From Brassica napus (taxonomy: Eukaryota; Streptophyta; Magnoliopsida; Brassicales; Brassicaceae), in contig NC_063439.1 in NCBI RefSeq assembly GCF_020379485.1, positions 13,957,683-14,021,682 of the forward strand: 64,000 bases of DNA, written 5' to 3'. This document shows positions 33,799 to 43,351 of this stretch, piece after piece; position 1 is the first letter of the stretch; every line of letters starts with the position of its first letter. The notes beneath the pieces are model-generated. The model was not told the origin of the DNA and did not search any database. It was given only the letters and a program-made list of their open reading frames with translations. A program made the translations under genes and the position numbers.

Positions 33799-35110
33799 TG
33801 ATACCACTCAAATTACCCTAAGGAGTGTTACTCTCATCAAAAGAGGTTCAGATGTAGTACTTAGGGATCGAATCCACAAGGAGCTAGAGAACAATTAAAT
33901 CTAGTGTTTATTAATTATAAGAGTTGTAAATGTTTAAATGAAAAAGCAATAGTAACAAGCGAAGTAAATAATAAATGTAACTTGGTTGGAAATTATATTA
34001 GATGCAGGGCCACTATTCAGGTTTTGGAGATTATAATATCTATAGATGCCTATTTGTTTCATGCATGATATGTTAGAGCTCAACCGCTTAACTCAGTGAT
34101 CAGCTGTCGCATGTTTCACTGGTTAACAAGCTAGATCTTGTGTCTCAACAGTTAGTATGTCGACAACGAAAGAGTGTCGATCGATGGTCCTATTGGGACG
34201 TCGACCGATACACTTTTTCCTACGTCGACCGATAGTCAGTTGAGGACATCGATCGACGGGTTCTAGCCAGGCCTATGCGCGAGTATGATATGCCCTATTA
34301 AGATACTAATTTGGCGGTTAGCCCTCTCTAGCAGTCCTAATATTTTAGATAGATGTCAGGATGGGATAACAAGGGTGCTTGAGTATGCAATCCTATGATC
34401 AAGTTCTAGTTAGCAAGGCTAAAACAAGCAATGAATACAAATCTATCATGAATATCACAACAAGGCAGATCTATAGTTTGGGGCTAATCCCACAAACCTA
34501 TCTGAACCCTGGATCTAATAAGTGAACTACTCAGACATAGCAAAGCAATTCATAACAATGAAGAAATGGAAATTCATAGTATAGATGAAAAGAAATGAAA
34601 ACAAGGAGTTCCAATCACAAGTGATCTTCTCTCCCAAACTCTATCTTCTCTCTCAAAGTAAAACTATAACAAAAAGCTTTCTTCTGCCGTCAAAACACTT
34701 AGGCAGTATATAATCTACTAGGTTAAAAACTCGTCAGGGTATTTTCGTAATTTGGCTTGGCCTTGGGTTTTAAGTCTGTTGGATCCAAAATGTCGCGTGT
34801 CCAATGTCTCGACATCGATCGATGGTACTTGTGTACATCGATCGATATTAATCTTCATCTCTCGAGGCATATCTTGGTGTCGATCGACAGCACTGGATGC
34901 GCATCGATCGATTGTTCTTCCTCTCGTCGACCTCTACATGGTCAGCTCGGGTGAAATGTCCTTTAAGCTCCAAAATGCTCCAAAGTCATAGCTTTACTCC
35001 GAAAAGCACCTGAACCTGAAAACATACCTAGAAGAGTAGAAAACATAGATATATATCTAGTAAAACACCTATATACCATGGATGAAAACGGGTCAAATCA
35101 AAGGTATATC
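33799..35110 (-). mobile_element. E8: solo LTR of family A
   Basis: A single 1,312-bp LTR with family A ends (TGATACC...TATATCA on the plus strand), no internal sequence, and a perfect target duplication CATAC (33794-33798 and 35111-35115). It is the product expected from recombination between the two LTRs of a full element. It carries the TCGATCGA clusters. It splits the E7 protease. Confidence 0.94.
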
Positions 35111-35485
35111 ACATACCACCTCGGTGTCAAATTCCCAACTCCGAACGGAGTCGCAGCTATCTGGGGATGTCAGAAACAGTTGCGGCTATGCTTCCTCGCG
35201 GAGCATAAGTTTAGGCAAATTGTAACTTCCGCAATGATAACTCGCAAGCACACGAAGATAGCTCAACCTTCGGCCGAGAACACTTCAAAGAAAGACAATT
35301 CAACATCGTCTGCCGACGTGAACGCTTCAAACGTCGAAATTCAACACGACTCCGAAGCCGACACTATAGAACACCCGGATCAAAGCGCTAGCCCAGCCAC
35401 GGTCACCACATCAAGGCGGTCAGCACGGCGACAACCGCCGAGTAAGAATACTCGCGGCATAAATCAGAACTACGAGATGGCTTGA
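35111..35485 (+). pseudogene. Tat-type protease, C-terminal part (E7)
   Basis: Continues the E7 protease after E8: HLGVKFPTPNGVAAIWG, then a hydrophilic Ser/Thr/Glu-rich segment to the stop at 35483. The upstream ATG at 35078 lies in the solo LTR, so it is not the real start. Downstream, where RT would begin, the coding sequence ends; this is the pol deletion. Confidence 0.78.
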
Positions 35486-35509
35486 TCCTCGAACGAGGTA
35501 CGTAGGCAG

Positions 35510-35566
35510 CTCGTCAAAAGACGAGTTCAGCTATCCCCCTCTCTAAAAAGGGGGGGGGGGATTGGG
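35510..35566 (+). other. Hairpin and oligo-G tract in E7
   Basis: Perfect hairpin CTCGTC-AAAA-GACGAG (35510-35525), then CCCCCTCTCTAAAAAGGGGG continuing to ten G in all, then ATTGGG. The C and G runs can also pair. The position, inside the element and before the 3' noncoding part, recalls the internal cassette of family A. Confidence 0.65.
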
Positions 35567-36414
35567 TACGTATACTCGTATACTCCCACATTGGAAAATA
35601 TGCATCATTGTAATCGACTTTTAATTTTAAAAAAACATAAATTTTTACTACAATATGCGTTGTCCCTTTTATTAAAACACTTGCGCTCCAATTAACACAA
35701 AAGTCTCAGGACACGATTAGAAAACCTACAAACGTTAAGACTGTTGTCAGCGGCCTTATCCGGCCCAAAATCGCAAAGCAATCATTCTTCAGCACCAAAA
35801 TATACGTATAGTCTTCGAAACAACTGCGAGACGTCGCCAAGTTAAAATTCGAGACGATGCGAACAAATTGTCCAAACGCGACCATAACAACCCGACACCC
35901 CGTTCGTCGATTGGCCCCGACGAACACGCCAGCCGTCTTACACAAACGCAACTCGTTCACTCTTTTGATCCTCGAACGTCCAACACAAAGACAAAAGCGC
36001 GCTACAAAAAGAATCCGAAATTTTGGTCTAGCACTTCCAGTTGGCTTAAAAATTGTCTCTGGAAAGATGCTCGATTTATACCATACAAGTCATAAAAGCC
36101 GAGAACCTATCGTGGACTTTAAATCGGTACGAATCATGTAGAAATCACAACAGGAAAATCGATAACCGGCTAGTCACCGCACAAACCTTAAACCGAGAGT
36201 AAACCTAGGTCTTGCCCTAAACCTATCGCATTGGTCTCAGACATCTCAAGACATGATATCTAAACGATACAAGATCCTAAATCATGTATCTCCGTTCACA
36301 TCTCAACATTCCCGAAAGTTGTAAGAATAAATAATCTTTACGAAAAGTCACGAACAAACCGACAGATTGAACGTCTCAACGGAATTAAATATGAGACGAC
36401 AACTCATGTTTACT
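35567..36414. other. Noncoding internal region of E7
   Basis: No convincing coding sequence on either strand. A short direct repeat GTATACTC lies at about 35573-35586. This is the spacer between the deleted pol and the antisense gene. Confidence 0.5.
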
Positions 36415-38453
36415 TCAAACCTGCTCAAAACAAAACAATTCGAAATAAACGCCCATTATATATAAAAACCGCATAAGCGGAAGGGATTCGAAGCCACCAA
36501 CGGCCAGTCCCGGTAAATGATAAAACAGCCAAAACAGGCTCATGCAATGTCTTGAAATAGAAGCCACACTCGGCAGAAAAAGACAAATAAAAGCCATACT
36601 CGGCCACAAACGCAGGATAAATAAACAACCTCCTCCCGTTGGACGATCACTCCACCTCTCAAGGATCAAAGTAAAAGTTCCCAGACAACAAAGCTCCAAA
36701 CGCATCCGCGAGACGATCCACCTCCTCGCAATACCGGGAAACTCGGTCGTGGTCTCTACGGTATCGGGAGAAACCGGGATGGGATCCCAGAATCCCTGAA
36801 TCCTCCTGTCGATCGGAGGAATGAGCGCCTCAGCGTGAGCATCGTCCTTCATGCCGCCCTTCATTAACCTCTTCTCCTTCTCGAAAACGTAGTCGTCTGC
36901 CTGCGTCTTCCAAAGACTCCCGACTGAACAGCGACACTCACGGTAATCACCCACCAATGTGAAAGCATCCTTGAGATTCCCGTGCTCGATCTGGAATTGA
37001 GAGGCACGGTTCTTCATCACCTCGTCGATCTCCCTCTTACCCTTCCGTTCTGCCTTACGAACGGCCCTCGCGTGATCACGAGCGAGTTGTGCATCTCGCT
37101 CCAACATCTCGTCTTGCATGCGAGCAAGATCCCTCTCCGCTTTCTCCGCTTTAAAGCGATAGACCATGGCCTCCCTATGGCTCGCCTCAAGGGCCGATCC
37201 AAGCAAGTTCAGACCCTGCAGAACCAAGTAACACGTTTTAAGCGAGAAAAGGAATACTTAAGACAGTCGCCAAAGTTCTTGAAAACGAACCCCGTTGATG
37301 ATACGAGACCCTTCCGCGACGACTTTCAGCCTCCCCGATTCATTCTTAGGCCGGGGAGCATCGAAACCCGAGGGTAGACCGGCAAAAAAATCATCAAAGT
37401 CCGAAATAGGGATCTCGCTCGTACTGCTTCCATCACCGTAAGCAAGGTCTGGATCCCATCCTGGAAGCATAGAATCATCCACTGAAAACTCTATGTCACC
37501 AAGGTCAATATCTTTCCCCCTCGAAGAGTTCAACCCCGTGGTAACCGTGAGAGCAGCGTCGGGACCTTGTTCATCAGGCTCGGAGTCGCTTCCTGTCTCT
37601 GCGACCGAAGCAAGACCGGGATGCGGAAACCTCAACGCCTTTCAAACTCTCTTCGGCGTAAAGGAAGTCCAGAAAAACGGACCGTTCCTAAGAAGATCCC
37701 TCACTGCGATTATATCCTCCGGAAACAGAGCAAGCGGATTGATGAAGGGACGATCGTTCGGCAACCTCCAGAACAATGGGATACAATTCTTTTCGACAGA
37801 CGCAGCGTCTATAAGAACAAAGAAGAAAAACCTCGTTCATAAGTTGAAGTTGGAAAGAAACCCCTTGACCACTGACATGAAGTTCCAAGGGAACAGCCTA
37901 TACTTGTCCGTATTCTTGACAATCTGCAACCTGAAAAGTGCTTCAAAGTGGTCGACGGTAAGGGAGAGACCATGTTCGTAGCTCAGAATCAGGACTCCGA
38001 TGAGGTGCTGGATGCTAAGGGGGTTCAGCTGACTTATCGCCACCTTAAAGCGATCCAACACACGGACGATAATTTCGGGAATCGGGTACCATAAGCGACA
38101 GCGCACTACGAATGCTTCGTAACAAGTAAAGTAACCCTCCGGGGGACTACTAGCGTGCTATCCTTGACGAGGAACCGGAATTCCACCGTATCCAGAATTT
38201 GGTAGAACGACCGCATGATCCCAAGAAATTTGTTAGTGCTCCTACTTGGTGCACCTTCTTCGACCAAACGATGGTTCATAACGGGGAACAACTTCTCTTT
38301 GGGAGGTGTGATCGAACCATAACACGCAACCCACCATGCCTCGTTCTCGGCCGGGTCTACCGAATGAGGCACGAATTCGATCTTCGGTACAAGGAGCTCT
38401 TCGTGAACGTTTGCGGACGAGGATCCTTTCTTCGAAGTCCTTTTCCTCGACAT
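36415..38453 (-). pseudogene. Antisense extra gene of the Tat-type element (E7)
   Basis: Opposite strand to gag. I choose [10 protein letters not shown] at 38453 as start; the longer frame begins at 38477. Pieces 38477-38106, 38106-37837, 37635-37258 and 37227-36415 belong together, joined by frameshifts, a stop near 37640 and perhaps an intron ending TTGGTTCTGCAG near 37217. Recognisable parts are [15 protein letters not shown] with HFEALFRLQ (about 37980), GSDSEPDEQ with an acidic segment, and a coiled coil ([19 protein letters not shown]). Antisense ORFs between pol and the 3' LTR are known in plant Tat-lineage elements; their function is not established. Confidence 0.75.
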
Positions 38454-38570
38454 TTCGTATGTTTTAAATAGAATCAAGAAGAAAAGGATAGAGAGAAAAG
38501 ATAAATTTTTTCAAGAGAACTCTTTATGAGAATAAGCAAGTGAAAAGATTATGAAGAAGTTGCCTCCCTT

Positions 38571-38576
38571 CTTATA
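38571..38576 (-). promoter_or_regulatory. Possible TATA box of the antisense gene
   Basis: TATAAG on the minus strand (CCTATAAGAAGGG), about 120 bp upstream of the chosen ATG and outside the LTR. Position and spacing fit a separate antisense promoter. This is inference only. Confidence 0.35.
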
Positions 38577-38697
38577 GGCATGAGAACTTACTATTTACTT
38601 GCGGACTTTCGGACACAAACTTCGCCTAAATATACCAATCTCGTCCGAACTCTCTATACCGCACGCTAGAATCTCCCTAGAAATCCGCAATTCTAAC

Positions 38698-38713
38698 GGG
38701 CTGGGGGGCTAAC
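38698..38713 (+). other. Polypurine tract of E7
   Basis: GGGCTGGGGGGCTAAC directly before the 3' LTR. It is interrupted by CT, but the G run and position fit plus-strand priming. Confidence 0.75.
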
Positions 38714-39003
38714 TGTTGGGGTCGAAAATGCTTACGACGAAGTTAACATCCAAATCTCCGCAAAATACAAATATGAGTATCTTTCGGCCACAAATTGTGC
38801 TTGGTCAAAAGAATGTCGCGACATATGTCCAAATCCCGTTTGAATCAAACACAAGCTGTCCCACGGATACGAAAACGTATCTAAGCCATCTGCGGATAGG
38901 TTCGAATATGACGATCGAAACACGGACAAACCTAGCTTAGTCACTACGCAACTATCGCACATGCACACTGCCCAGTCAATGCGAAGCAACCAAACTCGAA
39001 CCG

Positions 39004-39206
39004 ATCTCGGTCGCTATGTAGCGACCGAGCATCCGTCCCGCTCGGTCGCTACGTAGCGACCAAGCTCGAGCCAAGCTCGGTCGCTACGTAGTGACCGAGC
39101 GTCCATCCTGCTCAGTCGCTACGTAGCGAACGAGCTCGAGCCAAGCTCGGTCGCTACGACACGACCGAGCTCGTGCCAAGTTTGGTCGCTGCGTAGCGAC
39201 CGAGCG
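39004..39206. repeat. Palindromic array in E7 3' LTR
   Basis: Five to six copies of the GGTCGCTACGTAGCGACC unit or variants (CTATGTAG, CTACGACACG, CTGCGTAG) with GAGCCAAGCTC-type spacers. Confidence 0.88.
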
Positions 39207-39633
39207 TCCGTCCCATTGATACGACACGAATCCATGCGTTCTCGTCGACCCTTCGATGCTATCTCCCGAAGACCGTAGCGAACCCATTTCAGGATTTCCT
39301 ACCATTCGAAGTCATCGATCAAACTTTACGGTAAAAACCGCGGAAAGTTTATTCTTTATCGAAAGAACCGTAATGAACGCTTCGAGTCAAAAGACGGCCC
39401 AAAGGGGCCTAAGACGTGACTCGAGGCCCACTTTATGATTTCTTAATCAACAGCCCGTAAACCGTGGGACAGTTTATGCTTGGTTCGCAAGGAAAGATAA
39501 ATGTCAAGTTTCCGCGGATAAATACAAAATTTTGAGGATAAATACGAAGATCGGGAAAACGGAATATCTCCATTTTTATGCTATGACGGTCTAAGGGCAG
39601 AAGGGGAAAAGCGTAAACTGACCTAGGAGCGAG

Positions 39634-39642
39634 TATATAAGG
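39634..39642 (+). promoter_or_regulatory. TATA box of E7 3' LTR
   Basis: TATATAAGG followed by AGTCCTAGGCGAGAGGC, as in the E1 LTR. Confidence 0.55.
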
Positions 39643-40018
39643 AGTCCTAGGCGAGAGGCATGAAGGGGGAGCTTTTTTACAGCAAACTAAGCACTTAGAG
39701 CAGTTTAGGCAATTTTCTGTTTTTTGTTAATCGAGCTGCGACTCAATTAGGTTTAGCCGTCTTAGGGTTGCTAGAACTAGGAATCTCGCCGACATCTCTC
39801 GAGCCCAGGCTTATACCTTGTTGTAACGCTCAAACGCAGATTCGGAATAAGACATACTTTGCTCTCTTTTTACGATCTTATATACTTTGTCGTTGTTATT
39901 TCGTGTTCTTATTGCTTAGCGTGTAGTATTAGCAGATATCCGGGACCTCTTGGAAATTTGGGCTCTCCTACTTTCCTTATTTAAACAGAAATCGACAGTA
40001 TAAATTTCGGTTCCCACA

Positions 40019-41474
40019 ACCAAGGCTCAGCTTGCTTATCAAAGAAAGTATTGTAAACCAGAATATCATAAAAGCTTAAAACAACACAATTCTCAAGCAT
40101 GATCTCAAAACATGCCAAGCTTTATCAGATTCAGAACATAAGATACCAAGTTTAAAAACAAAATCACAAATAAAATCGGTTTCATCTCTAAGTGGTTTTG
40201 GTTTCTGAAAATTCCTAACCATAAACTCTTTCAAGACATGTGAGGAAGAAAACAAATAACCAGTGGATATTTTATGCTTAGAATAATTCAGAACAAAGTT
40301 ATTTTCCTTGAAGACAAATGAATCAAACGATTTTCTAGAACAGAAAACAGTTTGTTGCAGAATAAGCTCTAGTGTCTTTTCAGGGTGATCCAGGCTTTTG
40401 TTGTGTTCCATAAACTGATCAAAACTTAAAACAAGACCAGGATTCATTTCACTATCACAGGAAAAACATTTTTCTTCAGAAAATTTATCTTGTTCAAGTT
40501 TCTTAAAAGAATGAATCATGTTATCAATAACAGAGTTTGAGACACAAAATTTTTTCACTTTTTCAAGACCAAAACGTTTTACATCACTGGAACTAACCAT
40601 AACAAACATTTCAGGAACAAAATTAACCATATCAAGATCCTTACAGTGCTCTTGAGAGTTCAGAGAGAATGACTTAGCATCTGTTTCAGCTTCAATGTTG
40701 TTTGGCTTCTCCAGCACTTCTTCTGGTGGTGAACTCTTTTGTGCTTCTTCTGCTGAGTTTTCTTCTAAGACCTGAGACACTGAAACAAGGCTACTCGGAT
40801 GCACCGGATCAAAACAAGTTAGTTCATCACAGGTTTTATTTACAAGAAGTTCAGATTGAGAAGAGAAAAGAGAAAACTCATTTTCTGTCTCAGTTTCTTT
40901 TATTACCTTCGATGGCTCTGTTTTCAGCTCTTGGATAATCTGTTCCTGCTTGCTACAATTTCTTGGGTCAGTAGCCTTTGAGGAAGGTCGTGTGCTCTGT
41001 TCTTTTTTCCTTCTCTAAATCCTTGAATATCTGGTTATACGTATCAGTAATGTTTTGGGGACTACTCATCCGCTTAAGAGCTCCCCTCAGCAACTCCTGA
41101 TCATCACGACTATGGAGAGGTTTTGTTTCTTCGGACTGTTTAGATTGCCCTCTGCTCCTCCTAATATGCGTGTCCAGCAGCCTCCTTGGTCGTGACCTTT
41201 CCTGCAACAAATCAGATTTGTTAAAACCCGATTTTTCTTTACTTAACAAGTACTGTCTCTTTTCTAGCAAACTCTTGGTGGAGGAACTGAATTGGTCAGG
41301 CTGTGGGTTTCTCTCAGGACGTCTGGAAACACTGGATACGTCATGGCTCCTCCTTTTGATCTTAGCTTCCTTCTGAACCTGAGAAACATTATCAAAGAAA
41401 TCATCAGCATGTTTCTTTTGTAAAAGATCAGACTTTTTCATTCTACTCATGATTTCAGATATCATTTCTTCCAT
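40019..41474 (-). pseudogene. Gag-like gene of E6
   Basis: Starts MEEMISEIMSRMKKSD at 41474, about 530 bp inside the primer site. The first frame (to 40968) is basic and Ser/Arg-rich (KIKRRSHDVSSVSRRPERN). A frameshift near 40970 continues into a frame that includes 40804-40076, which is acidic, then Phe/Lys/Glu-rich. It ends in ILCSESDKAWHVLRSCLR, similar to a segment at 30193-30100 on the far side of E7. There is no zinc knuckle and no pol motif. I infer gag from position only and do not recognise a named family. Confidence 0.5.
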
Positions 41475-42018
41475 CTGAAATTTAATTTAATTTCACAGTT
41501 GGTGCCTCCTTTCTTTTACTGACATCTCCAGCCATGGTTACCTGTTACAATCTCAACAAGAAAAATTAGCACAATAACATATAGCCTAAGCCTCACTTTT
41601 CTCTTTTGTTTCTCTCTGATTTTTCTGTGATTTTTTTCTGACTTTTCTCCGTGAATCCAGTAGCTCAGAAACAAACAAATATCAAGCTTCAGAGAACAGA
41701 CCTCAACCCCAAAACAGAAGAAAGAGATAAACAGATTGCAAGATTTGCGTTTGCAAGAGGCATTACCACCAGGGCTGGATTTCTCTTCAGCCGGCTGGTT
41801 TTCTCTTCAGCCAAATTGAATTCCTCTTTAACTTTTTTTTCTTAATCTGGTTGGCCCTCTTGCAGATTATACAGATAGAAAGATAAGAGATTTCTGAGTA
41901 AAATTGCAGAGAAAATTGCAGAGAATAGAAAACAGATTCCCAAAAACAAAGAAGAGAAGTTGAAAAGTTTAGAATCAAACCCTAGATCAAGAGCCTTCAG
42001 ATCTGCTCTGATATCACT
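41475..42018 (-). other. 5' leader and primer-binding site of E6
   Basis: The minus strand has TGATATCAGAGC (42016-42005) two bases from the LTR, one mismatch from the usual initiator-Met site TGGTATCAGAGC. The rest of the leader holds no gene that I can support. Confidence 0.7.
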
Positions 42019-42728
42019 TGATGAATCCCTGATAAGGAGATCCTTTTGTCCCTGATTTTTTTGAAGGATGATCTGATGATTTGAGAGAGATATGGGTGAT
42101 TTTGTTGATGATAGGTGGTTTGATGGGATGATCTTCAGATCTGATCTATGGAATGATTAGAACTTGTGTAGATGTGTCTAAGATCAAGAGAATGAACTCT
42201 AGCGATCAAAGACAAGTTTTGCTTGCAGAGAATGAACTCCTAGCAATCGATGTTCAAAGATGAACAAAGGATTCACAAATTTGGAGAAATTCTTTTTAAA
42301 AAAAGGTGAATGTTTTGTTCTGAAATAAAAGAGAGTTTAAGTAGAGAAGAAGAACGAAAACGAAAAGTCCTAAATTGCAGAAATAAGAAAAAAACTTAAT
42401 TAAAACTAAAACTCTCTTGAAAACTCAATAATAATTTTTGTGGCTAACTTCTTGACTTGAATTTCGTGGCTGTCCATTCAGAAAGAGAGAATGGATCCTC
42501 TACTTGGATATTGATCTTCTTTTAGGCTGAGAAAGAGGCCTAAGTCATCCATGAGTCTGATCACATCTTTTCCAACTTGTTTGACATGTTCTTCATTGTC
42601 ACTTGAGTGAGAAATAAGCCCAGCATGCTCCAATCCAGCCTCTGGTTCATCTTCAAGCTTTGCATTCAGCCATCCAGACTTATCCTTTGTTTCATAGTCA
42701 TCTGGTTCAACCATAGCTAGTTGCATCA
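42019..42728 (-). repeat. 5' LTR of E6
   Basis: 710 bp, same ends as 28963-29724. The outermost part reads ACCATAGCTAGTTGCATCA where the 3' LTR has ACCATGGTTGCATCA. Confidence 0.92.
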
Positions 42729-42945
42729 CATACTATAGTGGGCCATTAATTAAAACTATGCACATAGCGTATCTTCATTGACAATGGATGATATGCACGG
42801 CTTCTTCTACACAATGGATGATATGCACGACTTATCCTTTGTTTCATAGTCATCTGGCTCAACCATGGTTGCATCACATACTATAGTGGGCCATTAATTA
42901 AAACTATGCACCTAGTGTATCTTCATTGACAATGGATGATATGCA
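42679..42945. repeat. Tandem duplication across the E6 LTR-flank junction
   Basis: CTTATCCTTTGTTTCATAGT starts at 42679 inside the LTR and again at 42831. Both copies contain the LTR tip, the CATAC duplication and the flank TATAGTGGGCCATTAATTAA. The period is 152 bp. A smaller repeat ACAATGGATGATATGCACG also lies at the joint. Bases 42946-43112 are AT-rich without features. Confidence 0.85.
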
Positions 42946-43351
42946 CGCTTCTCCTATGTGTAGGTATGCAAACATGAGTAAGCACATATTTACGTATTCC
43001 ATTAACGTATATATTTTCTGGAAAAACATTAATGTATAATTTTGCTGTTGTATTCCTATACTATGTCAGATTTGTATTAATAAGAATCATGTTTTCATAT
43101 ATTATAATGAAAATTTATAATCTGATACTAAATCATGCATATGTCATACAAAGTATATAATATATATACGTTTTTAAATCAAAATATTAATATATTTAAA
43201 CCAATTTTAATTATATACTTGTTTAAATATTCCTAATGTATTTATTAATGAAGTTATTTGGAATATAAAAAAAAAATTTAAGTTCAAAATTTTGAAATTA
43301 AAACAACCTCAAATCCTTTATTAAAAAAAGAATTTTGAAACTAAAACAACC

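Larger units (their letters stand above)
30228..40018 (+). mobile_element. E7: Tat-like Ty3/gypsy element (family B), pol deleted
   Basis: Plus-strand element of 9.8 kb with LTRs at 30228-31453 and 38714-40018. It is flanked by ACCGA (30223-30227) and ACCAA (40019-40023), a target duplication with one mismatch. Internal order: primer site, decayed gag, protease split by solo LTR E8, a G-rich tract, an antisense gene in pieces, polypurine tract. RT, RNase H and integrase are missing between about 35490 and 36400. Confidence 0.9.
38714..40018 (+). repeat. 3' LTR of E7
   Basis: TGTTGGGGTC to GGTTCCCACA, 1,305 bp. It is about 80 bp longer than the 5' LTR, chiefly because its palindromic array is longer. 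TATA box at 39634-39642. Confidence 0.92.
28963..42728 (-). mobile_element. E6: non-autonomous LTR retrotransposon carrying E7
   Basis: Minus-strand element with LTRs at 28963-29724 and 42019-42728 and a perfect 5-bp target duplication CATAC (28958-28962 and 42729-42733). Removing the E7 insertion leaves about 2.5 kb of internal DNA: a primer site near 42010, a gag-like frame and a polypurine tract. No pol enzyme is seen. Its end sequences still resemble the end of a gypsy polyprotein (TDLRTNLFKGG), suggesting descent from an autonomous gypsy element. Confidence 0.92.

Noticed and set aside
35078..35110. Start codon for the 35078-35485 frame
   Set aside because: The first ten or so codons lie inside solo LTR E8; the frame is the broken C-terminal part of the E7 protease.
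42478..42729. Independent small protein gene in the E6 LTR
   Set aside because: The frame lies in the LTR, and the 3' copy is continuous with the internal end of a polyprotein; the ATG at 42729 falls on the LTR border.
33794..42733. Shared target duplication CATAC for E6 and E8 as a sign of linked insertion
   Set aside because: The two sit in different host sequences and belong to different families; a 5-bp match by chance is plausible.
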